Source of the DNA: Methylocystis echinoides
Lineage (GTDB): Bacteria > Pseudomonadota > Alphaproteobacteria > Rhizobiales > Beijerinckiaceae
NCBI RefSeq assembly: GCF_040687965.1
Contig: NZ_CP156084.1
Coordinates: 2,604,501-2,668,500 of the forward strand
Direction: 5' to 3'
DNA length: 64,000 nt
Shown: piece after piece, positions 1 through 8,384 of the stretch
Numbering within the stretch: position 1 is the stretch's first letter
Layout of the letters: every line of letters starts with the position of its first letter
Made by a program: the position numbers and the translations under genes
The notes under the pieces: model-generated
The model's input: the letters and a program-made list of their open reading frames with translations, nothing else
Told to the model about the DNA's origin: nothing
Databases searched by the model: none

Positions 1-2001
1 GTGGCGGCGGGGCTTTTCACGTCCGCTGAGCTGAGCCTGTTCGAGCGCTGCGAGGAATTCCTGTGGCGGGTGCGCTGCCATCTGCATTTCGCGACCGGCC
101 GCGCCGAGGAGCGCCTCTCCTTCGACGTGCAGCCGATGATGGCGAGTCGTCTCGGCTATCACGACCGCGCCGGCCTCTCGCGGGTCGAGCGCTTCATGAA
201 ACATTACTTCCTCGTCGCCAAGGACGTCGGCGATCTGACGGCGATTGTCTGCGCGGCGCTCGAGGAGCGGCAGGCCAAGCCGCGCGCGATCTTCGACCGC
301 TTCCTGCAGCCCTTCCGGCGCCGGCGCGGCAAGGGTCCGCAGGGCGACTTCCTCATCGCGCATGACCGCATCAGCGTCGCCGACGCGAGCGTCTTTCATC
401 GCGATCCTGTCAACATCATTCGTCTCTTCTGGCTCGCCGACCATCACGGCCTGCCGCTGCATCCCGATGCGCTCCGCGCGGTGACGCTGTCCTTGCGCGA
501 GATCGACGCCGACCTTCGCGCCGACAGGGAGGCGAACCGCCTGTTCCTGGAAATCCTGCTGTCGCGGAATATGACCGAAATCATCCTGCGGCGGATGAAC
601 GAGACGGGCGTGCTCGGCCGCTTCATTCCGGACTTCGGCCGCATCGTCGCGATGATGCAGTTCAACATGTATCATCACTATACGGTGGACGAGCACCTGC
701 TGCGGGCGGTCGGCGGGCTCTCCGATCTCGAGGCCGGACGCCTCCCGGAGCATCAGCGACTCGTGGCCGAGATCTTGCCGACGATCGTCAATCGCAAGGT
801 TCTTTATCTCGGGCTCTTTCTCCACGACATCGCCAAGGGCCGCAAGGAGGATCATTCGCTCGCCGGCATGGAGGTGGCGCGCACGCTCTGCCCGCGTCTG
901 GGGTTCACTCCGGGCGAGACGGAGACGGTCGCCTGGCTCGTCGAACATCACCTCACCATGTCGAGCTTCGCGCAGAGCCGCGACCTCTCGGACCGCGTCA
1001 CAATCGAAAGCTTCGCCGCCCTCGTGCAGACGATCGAACGGCTCAAAATGCTGTTCGTCCTCACGGTCTGCGACATCAACGCCGTCGGGCCCGGCGTGCT
1101 CGACGCCTGGAAATCCCAGCTTCTGCGCGTGCTCTATTGGGAGACCGAGGTGGTGCTCGGCGGCGGGCATTCCTCCGCGGACCGCAAGAGCCGGGTCACC
1201 GCGGCCATCGCAGAATTGCGGGCGGCGCTGCCGGATTGGCGCGATGAGGAATTCGACGCTTATGCGCGCCGGCATTATCCGGCCTATTGGCTGAAGGTCG
1301 ACGTCGCCCGCAAGCTTCGCCACGCCCAGATGCTCGCCAAACTCACAGGCGCTGAAACCCCGCTCGCGACGGCCGTGGAGCTCGACCGCACCCGCGGCGC
1401 CGTCGAACTGACGGTCATCGCGCCCGACCATCGCCGCCTGCTCTCGATCATCGCCGGCGGCTGCGCGGCGAGTGGCGCCAATATCGTCGACGCGCATATT
1501 TTCACCACGGCCGACGGGCTCGCGCTCGACACCATCTTCTTCTCGCGCGCCTTCGATTTCGACGAGGACGAGATGCGTCGCGCCCGGCGCATCGCCGATT
1601 TCATCGCCAAGGCGCTTAGGGGCGAGGTCTTCGTCTCAGACGCGGTCAAGGCGCGGGCGAAGCAAAGCGCGGCGAACGCCGCCTTTTCGGTCCCGCCCGA
1701 GGTCGTGGTCGATAACAGCCTGTCGAATGTCTATACGGTCATCGAAGTCTCTGGCCTCGACCGCGAGGGGCTGCTCTTCGACCTGACGAACGCCATCTCG
1801 AAACTCAATCTGAATATCGCCTCCGCCCATATCGTCACCTTCGGCGAGCGGGCGGTCGACACCTTTTACGTCACCGATCTGACGGGGGCGAAAATCCTTT
1901 CGCAACAGCGCCATGCCGCCATCAAACGGCAACTGCTCGACGTCTTCGCGCCCCAGCCGGAAAAGCGTCAGGCGAAGGCGCCGAATGTCGCGGCGACTTG
2001 A
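1..2001 (+). CDS. glnD: Bifunctional uridylyltransferase/uridylyl-removing enzyme GlnD, 5' end cut off by window
   Basis: GlnD senses glutamine and adds or removes UMP on PII proteins, so it sits at the top of nitrogen control. The visible 666 residues lack the N-terminal nucleotidyltransferase core; the family is usually about 930 residues, so the gene starts upstream. The fragment opens in the conserved helical region (TGRAEERLSFD near residue 32) and continues with an HD phosphohydrolase domain carrying the LHDIAKGRKEDHS motif near residue 274. Two ACT domains follow, at roughly 460-540 and 575-650, which bind the effector. Reading is open to a TGA at 1999-2001. The GTG at base 1 is only the window edge, not a real start. 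grpE follows in the same direction. Identification is firm from the HD plus double ACT layout. Confidence 0.95.
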   Translation: MAAGLFTSAELSLFERCEEFLWRVRCHLHFATGRAEERLSFDVQPMMASRLGYHDRAGLSRVERFMKHYFLVAKDVGDLTAIVCAALEERQAKPRAIFDRFLQPFRRRRGKGPQGDFLIAHDRISVADASVFHRDPVNIIRLFWLADHHGLPLHPDALRAVTLSLREIDADLRADREANRLFLEILLSRNMTEIILRRMNETGVLGRFIPDFGRIVAMMQFNMYHHYTVDEHLLRAVGGLSDLEAGRLPEHQRLVAEILPTIVNRKVLYLGLFLHDIAKGRKEDHSLAGMEVARTLCPRLGFTPGETETVAWLVEHHLTMSSFAQSRDLSDRVTIESFAALVQTIERLKMLFVLTVCDINAVGPGVLDAWKSQLLRVLYWETEVVLGGGHSSADRKSRVTAAIAELRAALPDWRDEEFDAYARRHYPAYWLKVDVARKLRHAQMLAKLTGAETPLATAVELDRTRGAVELTVIAPDHRRLLSIIAGGCAASGANIVDAHIFTTADGLALDTIFFSRAFDFDEDEMRRARRIADFIAKALRGEVFVSDAVKARAKQSAANAAFSVPPEVVVDNSLSNVYTVIEVSGLDREGLLFDLTNAISKLNLNIASAHIVTFGERAVDTFYVTDLTGAKILSQQRHAAIKRQLLDVFAPQPEKRQAKAPNVAAT

Positions 2002-2025
2002 TTTTGTGTGCTCAAGCGCTGATAT
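1997..2025 (+). promoter_or_regulatory. Candidate heat-shock (RpoH, sigma-32) promoter for grpE
   Basis: CTTG at 1997-2000 is followed after 18 bases by CTGATAT at 2019-2025. This resembles the alphaproteobacterial sigma-32 pattern (CTTG, spacer of 17-18, then C-Y-T-A-T-N-T) with one mismatch in the -10 part. It overlaps the glnD stop codon and lies 40 bases before the grpE start. grpE is a classical heat-shock gene, which raises the prior. Inference from sequence only. Confidence 0.4.
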
Positions 2026-2064
2026 CGGGCCTTTCACTGAGCGTCCCTTGAACAAAAGACGGAC

Positions 2065-2676
2065 ATGAGCATGAGCGACCAGAGCAACGCCGACAACAAC
2101 GCCCAAACCCCGCCGCCCGGCGCGGAAGGGGCGGCGCAAGCGTCCTCCCTGGCGCAACCCTCGGCGGAATCGAGCGTTAACGAGCCCGAACCCTTCACCG
2201 AACTGGAAAATCTCCACGCTGAAGTCGCCGCCCTGAAGGACCGGCTGCTGCGGACCATGGCCGAGGCGGAAAACACCCGCCGCCGCGCCGAGAAGGAGGT
2301 CGCCGACGCCCGCGTCTATGGCGTGGCCAATTTCGCCCGCGAGATGCTCCCCTTCGCCGACAATCTGCGCCGCGCCGCCGACAGTGTGTCGGCCGAGGCG
2401 CGCGCCAAACTCGACCCTGTCGCCGCGGCGCTGCTCGAGGGGCTGGAGGTCACCGAGCGCGATTTCATGTCGAGACTCGGCCGCTTCGGCGTGAAGCCGA
2501 TCGAGGCGTTGGGCGCCAAATTCGACCCCAATCTCCATGAGGCGCTGTACGAGATTCCCGATGAGTCGAAGCCCGCCGGCACGGTGGCCCAGGTCGTCGA
2601 ACAGGGCTACACGATCGGCGAGCGCGTGCTGCGCCCGGCCAAGGTCGGCGTGACCCGCGGCGGTCCGAAGGCCTGA
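2065..2676 (+). CDS. grpE: GrpE nucleotide exchange factor
   Basis: GrpE releases ADP from DnaK and thereby drives the Hsp70 folding cycle in the cytoplasm. The 203-residue protein has a low-complexity Ala/Gln/Pro N-terminus, then a long dimerising helix from about residue 50 (ELENLHAEVAALKDRLLRTM). The C-terminal beta domain includes the family signature region (GTVAQVVEQGYTIGERVLRP) near residue 172. The length is normal for an alphaproteobacterium. Two ATGs lie close together at 2065 and 2071; the first is taken. It lies between glnD and corA on the same strand. dnaK and dnaJ are not in the window. Confidence 0.95.
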   Translation: MSMSDQSNADNNAQTPPPGAEGAAQASSLAQPSAESSVNEPEPFTELENLHAEVAALKDRLLRTMAEAENTRRRAEKEVADARVYGVANFAREMLPFADNLRRAADSVSAEARAKLDPVAAALLEGLEVTERDFMSRLGRFGVKPIEALGAKFDPNLHEALYEIPDESKPAGTVAQVVEQGYTIGERVLRPAKVGVTRGGPKA

Positions 2677-2685
2677 TCGGCCAGG

Positions 2686-3696
2686 ATGGTCGACGTCGCG
2701 CCCCTCATGAGGCGAGCGGCCGAGTCCGGCGGGCTCGTCGCCGCCGTCGCCTATTGCAAGGGCGTCAAGGTCGCCGACATCGACGTCGAGGCCGCTGGCG
2801 ACTGGGCGAAGCAGCCGGACCATGTGGTCTGGATCGGCCTCTATGAGCCGGACGTGGCGCTGCTCGAGCGGGTGCGACAACAATTCGCGCTGCATCCGCT
2901 CGCCGTCGAGGACGCCGCCAAGGCGCATCAATTTCCCAAGCTCGAGGAGTTCGACGACAGCCTGTTCATCGTCGCGCGCACGGCGCAGATGGTCGACGGC
3001 CGCATCGTTTTCGGCGAGACCCATCTTTTCATCGGCGAGGGCTATGTGGTGAGCGTGCGCCACGGGCCCTCGCGCAGCTATTCGGAAGTGCGCGAGCGTT
3101 GCGAGGCGCGGGCTCATCGCCTGTCCGAGGGCGAAGATTTCATCGTCTACGCCATTCTCGATTTCATTGTCGACAATTACGCCCCGGTTCTCGACAGCAT
3201 CAACGAACAAGTCGAGGAGATCGAGGATCATGTCTTGACGACGACGATGGGACCGGCGGAAATCGAGCAGCTTTATATGCTGCGGCGCGATCTCCTGCGC
3301 CTGCGCAACGCGGTCATGCCGCTCGCCGACGTCTGCCGCCGGCTGGAGCGCACCGACATCGTCTTCATCGATCCGGTCATGCGCCCGCATTTCCGCGACA
3401 TTCGCGATCATCTGCGGCGGGCGGAGGAGCGCATCGACACGCTGCGCGAAACGCTCGCCTTCGCCTTCGAGGCGAGCCTGATGAACGCGCAAATGCAGCA
3501 GACGAATATTTCGCGCCGCCTCGCGGCCTGGGCCGCCATTCTCGCCGTGCCGACCGCGATCGCGGGCATTTACGGCATGAATTTCGAACACATGCCCGAA
3601 CTGAAATGGGCGTATGGTTATTACGTGATACTCGCCTTTACTTTCTCGATTTGCGCTTTTCTCTACTGGCGCTTCCGCAGGGCCGGCTGGCTTTGA
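2686..3696 (+). CDS. corA: CorA-family magnesium/divalent cation transporter
   Basis: This is a pentameric inner-membrane channel for Mg2+ and related cations. The 336-residue protein has the large cytoplasmic N-terminal domain rich in charged helices. Two C-terminal membrane segments follow, one ending in the diagnostic GMN motif (GIYGMNFEHMPE near residue 299). The C-terminus carries the usual basic tail (YWRFRRAGWL). It starts 9 bases after the grpE stop, so it is probably cotranscribed. A second, unrelated magnesium transporter, MgtE, is at the other end of the window. The metal is inferred from the family. Confidence 0.92.
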   Translation: MVDVAPLMRRAAESGGLVAAVAYCKGVKVADIDVEAAGDWAKQPDHVVWIGLYEPDVALLERVRQQFALHPLAVEDAAKAHQFPKLEEFDDSLFIVARTAQMVDGRIVFGETHLFIGEGYVVSVRHGPSRSYSEVRERCEARAHRLSEGEDFIVYAILDFIVDNYAPVLDSINEQVEEIEDHVLTTTMGPAEIEQLYMLRRDLLRLRNAVMPLADVCRRLERTDIVFIDPVMRPHFRDIRDHLRRAEERIDTLRETLAFAFEASLMNAQMQQTNISRRLAAWAAILAVPTAIAGIYGMNFEHMPELKWAYGYYVILAFTFSICAFLYWRFRRAGWL

Positions 3697-3703
3697 GCGG
3701 CGT

Positions 3704-4672
3704 CTAATCGCGCTTGGCCTCGCCTTTTTCGTCGTGAGCGACGGGCGCGAAGGCAAGGCCCTGCATTTTCACCTCCGCCCAGTTTTTCAAGTCTCTGGCG
3801 GTAAAGCTTTTCATAAAGGGATTCCCGGTGACGATTTTTTCGCGCGTGATCCCCGGCCTCGCATCGACATTGGCGATTACCGACGCCGCATCGGCGCCCT
3901 CGGGCGCCGTCAGAATCGCCGCTGCGCCGGCAGGGCCGGCGAAATGCGCCAGATAGAGAGAGCCGGGCGTCACAGGCAGGCCGCGTCGCGCCAGCAGGGA
4001 GGTGTTCTCCTCAGCGTATCGGCCCGCCATGAAGCGGGAAAGCTCGGGGTCTTTGCGCAACTCCAGAATCTGCTTTTCGTTGAGAGAGGACGCAATGTCC
4101 GGGCGGTGTTTCTTGATGAGGCCGAGCCAGGTGGCTTCGACGAACTGCCCGACGCCCATCGCGGAAGAATAAGCGTTCTTGGCCACGGCCTCCCCATGCG
4201 ACTCCACGCTGACGATTTGGTTGATCAGACCCTTCATCCAACCCGCTTCCTGCGGGGGCGTGATCGAGAAATGGATGTCCTTGAGATGCGCCCGCAGCGC
4301 AAAGCCGATCGCCAGCACGGCGAGAAGGGCGAGCGGGGAAATCAGGGATCGGCGAGGGCGGCGTCTTTCCACCCTTGGCGCAGGAGCAAGAGCGTCGTCA
4401 CGGGCCGGGGCGGCCAAATCCAGCTTGTTCGGAAGCGCCGGCGCCGGGAAGCGATGCTGCGGCTCGAGCGCCGCCAGGATTTTTTGGAGCGCGCTATCGT
4501 TGGGGCCGAGCGTAATTCGAATTTCGATCGTCTTCTTCGCATCGGCCTCTTCTGCCGTCGCTGGCGCGGCGTCTGCGATTTTCCGGGGCTCGTCGCTCGC
4601 CGTCGTATCGCGTTGCGGCTCGGCCGCTTCATGCGCCGAGGCGAGAAAAGCTAAGGCGGCGGCCTCGTCCAT
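3704..4672 (-). CDS. Membrane-anchored lytic transglycosylase-like protein
   Basis: The 322-residue protein starts with an acidic, Ala-rich cytoplasmic stretch. One membrane segment follows near residues 110-128 (SLISPLALLAVLAIGFAL), then an extracytoplasmic domain. That domain has the look of an SLT/lysozyme-like fold: the IVSVESHG segment places a Glu where the catalytic acid is expected, and SAMGVGQFVEATW matches the usual G-x-M/V-Q-x-x-P/E-x-T-W region. It may cleave peptidoglycan glycan strands. The start is taken at the ATG (4672), which has GGGAG six bases upstream, rather than the GTG one codon earlier. It converges on corA with 7 bases between stops. Exact substrate and family subclass are unproven. 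Confidence 0.65.
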   Translation of the reverse strand: MDEAAALAFLASAHEAAEPQRDTTASDEPRKIADAAPATAEEADAKKTIEIRITLGPNDSALQKILAALEPQHRFPAPALPNKLDLAAPARDDALAPAPRVERRRPRRSLISPLALLAVLAIGFALRAHLKDIHFSITPPQEAGWMKGLINQIVSVESHGEAVAKNAYSSAMGVGQFVEATWLGLIKKHRPDIASSLNEKQILELRKDPELSRFMAGRYAEENTSLLARRGLPVTPGSLYLAHFAGPAGAAAILTAPEGADAASVIANVDARPGITREKIVTGNPFMKSFTARDLKNWAEVKMQGLAFAPVAHDEKGEAKRD

Positions 4673-4735
4673 CACGCGCTCCCATCAGGCTTGTTGCGCC
4701 GCCGCCGTGGGCGGCTTCTTGTAAAAAGGCTGCAA

Positions 4736-5026
4736 TCAATAGTAGCCGACGCAGACCCAATTTCCGTAGTCGTCCCAGCCCCATTGCGCGCATGGGGGCG
4801 GCGGCGGCGGCGGCGCGGTGGCGGCGCCGATCGCCGCGCCACTCGCCGCGCCGATGGCCGCGCCAGCCAGCGTGCCCGTCGTCGAACCATTGGAAAGCGC
4901 CGCGCCGATCCCCGCGCCGCCAAGGCCGCCGATCGCCCCGCCGCCGATCGCGCGTTCGGTTGGCGAGTAACATCCGGCGAGCGCGCAGGCGAGCGCGGCG
5001 GCCGCCACGACAAGCATCCTCTTCAT
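4736..5026 (-). CDS. Glycine-zipper outer-membrane-type lipoprotein (copy 1)
   Basis: The 96-residue protein has a lipoprotein signal with lipobox LAGC (Cys19). A YSPTERAIGGGAIGG segment leads into a run of G-x3-G repeats (glycine zipper), then a Pro-rich hinge and a short Trp/Tyr/Cys C-terminus (CAQWGWDDYGNWVCVGYY). Proteins of this design usually embed in or line the outer membrane. A close paralog of identical length is at 44540-44830. It lies upstream of, and in the same direction as, the transglycosylase-like gene with a gap of about 60 bases. Function unknown. Confidence 0.8.
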   Translation of the reverse strand: MKRMLVVAAAALACALAGCYSPTERAIGGGAIGGLGGAGIGAALSNGSTTGTLAGAAIGAASGAAIGAATAPPPPPPPCAQWGWDDYGNWVCVGYY

Positions 5027-5192
5027 GATGCGAAACTTTCGACGCGCCCTCGCCCCGAATGGAGGCTAGGCGCGAGAAGATGAACGGATGGTAAAGGACT
5101 CTCCGCCGCGCGGCCGGTGAGGCGTTAGTCTAATTTTAGTGATATTGGACCGAGGCTTGCGTTCCTTGCTCACGCGTCGCGGGCCTTTACGC

Positions 5193-5954
5193 ATGTTGAC
5201 CGAACACGATCACGCCATCGTCCCGCTCGGCGCGGCGCCGGCCATGAGCGCAGCGGCGATTCCCGAAATCAGACTGAGCGCCGCCGACGCGCCGAAAGGC
5301 GGCGCGCGGGTGGAAGAGGCGACGGCGGGCGCCAGCAACGAGCCGCAATCGCATTTCGCCGCCAAGGCCGGCAGAGCCGGGCGCGCCCTCGCCGCTTATG
5401 CGCTCGCTGGGCTCATCGGTTGGCATCTCTATGATATCGCAGCGCCGATCGACTGGCGCGACGTCTTGAGCTTCGGATCGTCGCAGAAAGCGGCCGAGCA
5501 GGCCGAGATGCTGCGCGTGACGCAGAAGATGGCGGCCGACATCGCCTCGCTGCAGGCCAGGCTCGACGCGATTGAGAAGGCGCATGGCGCCGAGGCCAAA
5601 AACGCTGCGTCGGTCGATGCGGCGAACCGGCGTCTCGACGACGTGAAAGCCCAGCTCGACGCTGAACTCGGCGCATTGGCTGGCCAGATCAAGGAGGTTC
5701 AGCGCGAGGCCGAGGCGAAGCGTCAAGCGACCCGCGACGAGAAAGCCGAGGAAACCCGCCCGGCTTCCGAGCCGGCCGATCGGCGCGCCGCCGGTCGCGG
5801 CGACAACGCACATAGGAGCCCCTATGTCGCGGCCCATGTCGAGGCCGGATGGAAGCATGGTCGCCGGCGTGGCGACGCCTTCGATCCCGCTCTGCATCCG
5901 ACTGCCCCCGGCGCGCCCCGGCCCCTGGGCGCGCCGCTCTACCGGCAGAGGTGA
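5193..5954 (+). CDS. Hypothetical membrane protein with coiled coil
   Basis: I do not recognise a family. From the ATG at 5193 (start MLTEHDHAIVPLG) the product is 253 residues; an upstream ATG at 5139 would add 18. A single membrane segment lies near residues 70-85 (ALAAYALAGLIGWHLYDI). A long Ala/Glu/Lys-rich helix follows, with heptad-like spacing (about 105-190) typical of a coiled coil, and then a basic, Pro-rich, probably disordered tail. The stop overlaps the GTG start of the next gene by four bases (GTGA), which implies translational coupling with the deoxyribosyltransferase-like gene. The C-terminal tail is antisense-free and shows the same codon use as neighbours. Confidence 0.6.
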   Translation: MLTEHDHAIVPLGAAPAMSAAAIPEIRLSAADAPKGGARVEEATAGASNEPQSHFAAKAGRAGRALAAYALAGLIGWHLYDIAAPIDWRDVLSFGSSQKAAEQAEMLRVTQKMAADIASLQARLDAIEKAHGAEAKNAASVDAANRRLDDVKAQLDAELGALAGQIKEVQREAEAKRQATRDEKAEETRPASEPADRRAAGRGDNAHRSPYVAAHVEAGWKHGRRRGDAFDPALHPTAPGAPRPLGAPLYRQR

Positions 5955-6523
5955 ATTTGCGCGCGCTCTATCTCGCCGGCCCCGAGGTCTTTCTCGCCGA
6001 GGCCGTCGCGATCGGACAGGAAAAGAAAAAACTCTGCGAAGCCCATGGGTTTCAGGGCCTCTTTCCGCTGGATGCAGAGCTCTCCCTCGCACACGCGCCG
6101 TCGCGGTCGATCTTCGAGGCCAACGCCGCGATGATCCGTCGCTGCGACGCGATCATCGCCAATCTGACGCCCTTCCGCAGCCCCAGCGCCGACGTCGGCG
6201 CGGTGTTCGAAGTCGGCATGGCCTTCGCGCTGGAGAAGCCGATCTTTGCCTATACGAATGTCACGGACGTCTATGCGGCGCGCGTCTGCGGGGCGCAGCG
6301 CGCAGCCGCGCCGCTCGTCGCCGACGACGGGCTGAGCGTCGAGGATTGCGGTCTCTTCGACAATCTCATGATTGCTGAAGCCATTCGCGCGCAGGGCCGC
6401 GACGTCATCTCGACCGATGCGCCTCGTGAACAGCGCTACACCAATCTGTCGGGCTTCGAGCTTTGTCTGCGCCAGGCTGAGGCCTTCTACGCGCGCGGCG
6501 CCGCCGCGTTCCAGATGCGCTGA
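5951..6523 (+). CDS. Nucleoside 2-deoxyribosyltransferase family protein
   Basis: Members of this family cleave or exchange the base of (deoxy)nucleosides or nucleotides. The 190-residue protein begins with the family's LYLAGPEVF strand. An arginine-containing helix follows (MIRRCDAIIANLTPFR), then the motif DVGAVFEVGMAFALEKP, whose Glu is the expected catalytic nucleophile region, and then the strand IFAYTNV. I chose the GTG at 5951 because the homologous core begins there and because it overlaps the upstream stop as GTGA. Reading is open further upstream, but that part is shadow of the preceding gene. The substrate could be a 2'-deoxynucleoside or a 5'-nucleotide. Confidence 0.85.
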   Translation: MNLRALYLAGPEVFLAEAVAIGQEKKKLCEAHGFQGLFPLDAELSLAHAPSRSIFEANAAMIRRCDAIIANLTPFRSPSADVGAVFEVGMAFALEKPIFAYTNVTDVYAARVCGAQRAAAPLVADDGLSVEDCGLFDNLMIAEAIRAQGRDVISTDAPREQRYTNLSGFELCLRQAEAFYARGAAAFQMR

Positions 6524-6666
6524 AGAACGCGCTCCTTACGAAAGTTTCATGCCGCGGCCATTGGACGGCAAGCGAGGCGCCTCCATTTTCCTGTTGCAGC
6601 GGCGACAGGAGCCGATGCGCTCCGGGCCCCCTGGAGCCTTCGCCGCCGGAATGGAGAGTTTTTGAC

Positions 6667-8178
6667 ATGCAGCATCCGATTATCGAGCGCAGCTCACGCA
6701 TCCCGGCGCCGTCGCGCCGGCGCGCCTCGCGCTTCGCGCTGATGGGCGCCGCTGCGGCGCTCGCATTCGGCGCCGTCGTCGCGCCCGTCGGGGGAGCTTT
6801 CGCCGAAGCGCCGGCGACGCTGTCCGCGCCCGCCGGTCCGTCATCCTTTGCGGATGTCGTCGAGCGGGTGAAGGGCGCCGTCGTGGCGATCAAGGTCAAG
6901 GCCTATGAGGAGTCGCACAATCCCTTTGAAGGACAGGAACTGTCTCCCGACGACCCCATGTATCGCTTCTTCAAGCGCTTCGGCGGCGAGATGCCGCAAA
7001 AGCGCATGACGCAGTCTCAGGGCTCGGGCTTCATCATCAGCGCCGACGGCTATGTCGTAACCAACAACCACGTGGTCGAACATGCGAGCGAGGTCGAGGT
7101 CGCGCTGGAGGACGGCCGCTCCCTGTCGGCGAAAGTGATCGGCACGGACAAGCGCACGGACCTCGCCTTGCTCAAGGTGAACGACGGGGCGAAGCTTCCT
7201 TACGTCGAATGGACGGCGACGCCGCCGCGCGTCGGCGACTGGGTCATCGCAGTCGGCAATCCCTTCGGCCTCGGCGGCTCGGTGACGGCGGGCATCGTCT
7301 CGGCGCGCGGGCGCGACATCGGCGCCGGCCCCTATGACGACTTCCTGCAGATCGACGCGCCGGTGAACCGCGGCAACTCGGGCGGCCCGGCCTTCGACGA
7401 GCGCGGCGCCGTCGTCGGCGTGAACACGGCCATCTATTCGCCCTCGGGCGGCTCGATCGGCATCGGCTTCGCTATTCCGGCGGAAGTGGCGAAGGACGTC
7501 ATTGCCGCCCTCAAGGACAAGGGCGTGGTGTCGCGCGGCTGGATCGGTGTGAAGATACAGCCGGTGACGCAAGACATTGCCGACAGTCTCGGACTGAAGT
7601 CGACCAAGGGCGCGCTGATCGCGCAGCCGCAAAAGGGCGCGCCGGCCGAGGCCGCGGGTCTCAAGTCGGGCGACGTGATCGTCGCAGTTAACGGCGAGAA
7701 GATCGACGGGCCGCGCGAGCTCGCCCGCCGCATCGCGGCGATGGGTCCGAACAAGACCGTCGACATCACCTATCTCCGGAATGGGTCTGAGAAATCGGCA
7801 AAGCTGACGCTCGGCAAGCTCCCGGAGGAGCGGGAGGCCCGCGCGGATGAAGAGGATATGGGCGGACCCGGCGGCGGCGGCGGCTCGCATGTCGCAAGCC
7901 TCGGCATCGAGGTGGCGCCCGCGTCTGAAATGCGCGGCGGCGGCGGCGAGGGTCTCTATGTGGTCGACATCGATCCGGGCGGCGCGGCCGCCCAGAAGGG
8001 ACTGCGTCGGGGCGACGTCATCGTCGAGGCCGGCGGCCAGCCCGTGCATACCCGGTCCGATCTCTCGAGCGCCATCGACGGTGCGCGCAAGGAAGGCCGA
8101 CGCTCGGTGCTGCTGCGCGTGAAATCCGCCGACGGGTCCAAATTCATCGCCGTGCCCGTGAAGCAGGGCGCCGGCTAG
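6667..8178 (+). CDS. degP: Do/DegP-family periplasmic serine protease
   Basis: This is a periplasmic protein-quality-control protease/chaperone of 503 residues. A long signal segment ends near residue 46 (GGAFAEAPA). The trypsin-like domain has the full catalytic triad: His135 (TNNHVVEH), Asp165 (DLALLK) and Ser238 (GNSGGP). Two PDZ domains follow, around 280-370 (RGWIGVKIQPV) and 400-495, joined by a Gly-rich linker. It is followed by a strong intrinsic terminator and then a two-component regulator, an arrangement often found near degP genes in this order. The start has GGAGAG about ten bases upstream. DegQ/MucD naming is equally possible. Confidence 0.93.
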   Translation: MQHPIIERSSRIPAPSRRRASRFALMGAAAALAFGAVVAPVGGAFAEAPATLSAPAGPSSFADVVERVKGAVVAIKVKAYEESHNPFEGQELSPDDPMYRFFKRFGGEMPQKRMTQSQGSGFIISADGYVVTNNHVVEHASEVEVALEDGRSLSAKVIGTDKRTDLALLKVNDGAKLPYVEWTATPPRVGDWVIAVGNPFGLGGSVTAGIVSARGRDIGAGPYDDFLQIDAPVNRGNSGGPAFDERGAVVGVNTAIYSPSGGSIGIGFAIPAEVAKDVIAALKDKGVVSRGWIGVKIQPVTQDIADSLGLKSTKGALIAQPQKGAPAEAAGLKSGDVIVAVNGEKIDGPRELARRIAAMGPNKTVDITYLRNGSEKSAKLTLGKLPEEREARADEEDMGGPGGGGGSHVASLGIEVAPASEMRGGGGEGLYVVDIDPGGAAAQKGLRRGDVIVEAGGQPVHTRSDLSSAIDGARKEGRRSVLLRVKSADGSKFIAVPVKQGAG

Positions 8179-8322
8179 GCGAATGGGGGGCCTCGTCATC
8201 TGGAGATGAGGCGGTGAATTGGAAAAAGCTTCTTGCGCCGTGGACCAGCAAACTGCACCCGCCCGCAGACGGTCCCACGCAAAGGAGAGCGACGGAAGCC
8301 AGTCCCCTCCTGGCCCGTCGCG

Positions 8323-8359
8323 GGCAGGCCGGCGCCCCCGCGCCGGCCTGCCGTTTTTT
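8323..8359 (+). terminator. Strong intrinsic terminator after degP
   Basis: A 13-bp GC-rich stem pairs 8323-8335 with 8340-8352 around a four-C loop, and six T residues follow at 8354-8359. It ends 25 bases before the regulator's start at 8385. It therefore either ends degP transcription or acts as an attenuator in the regulator's leader. Confidence 0.88.
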
Positions 8360-8384
8360 CGGAAGGTCGGCTATTATGGGCGCG

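Noticed and set aside
1636-3756. Very long minus-strand open frame (706 codons) opposite glnD, grpE and corA
   Set aside because: It is a high-GC shadow with His/Arg/Asp-rich composition and no domain; the plus-strand genes are certain.
8214-8384. N-terminal extension of the response regulator
   Set aside because: It reads through a 13-bp terminator stem and T-run; the receiver domain begins at 8385.
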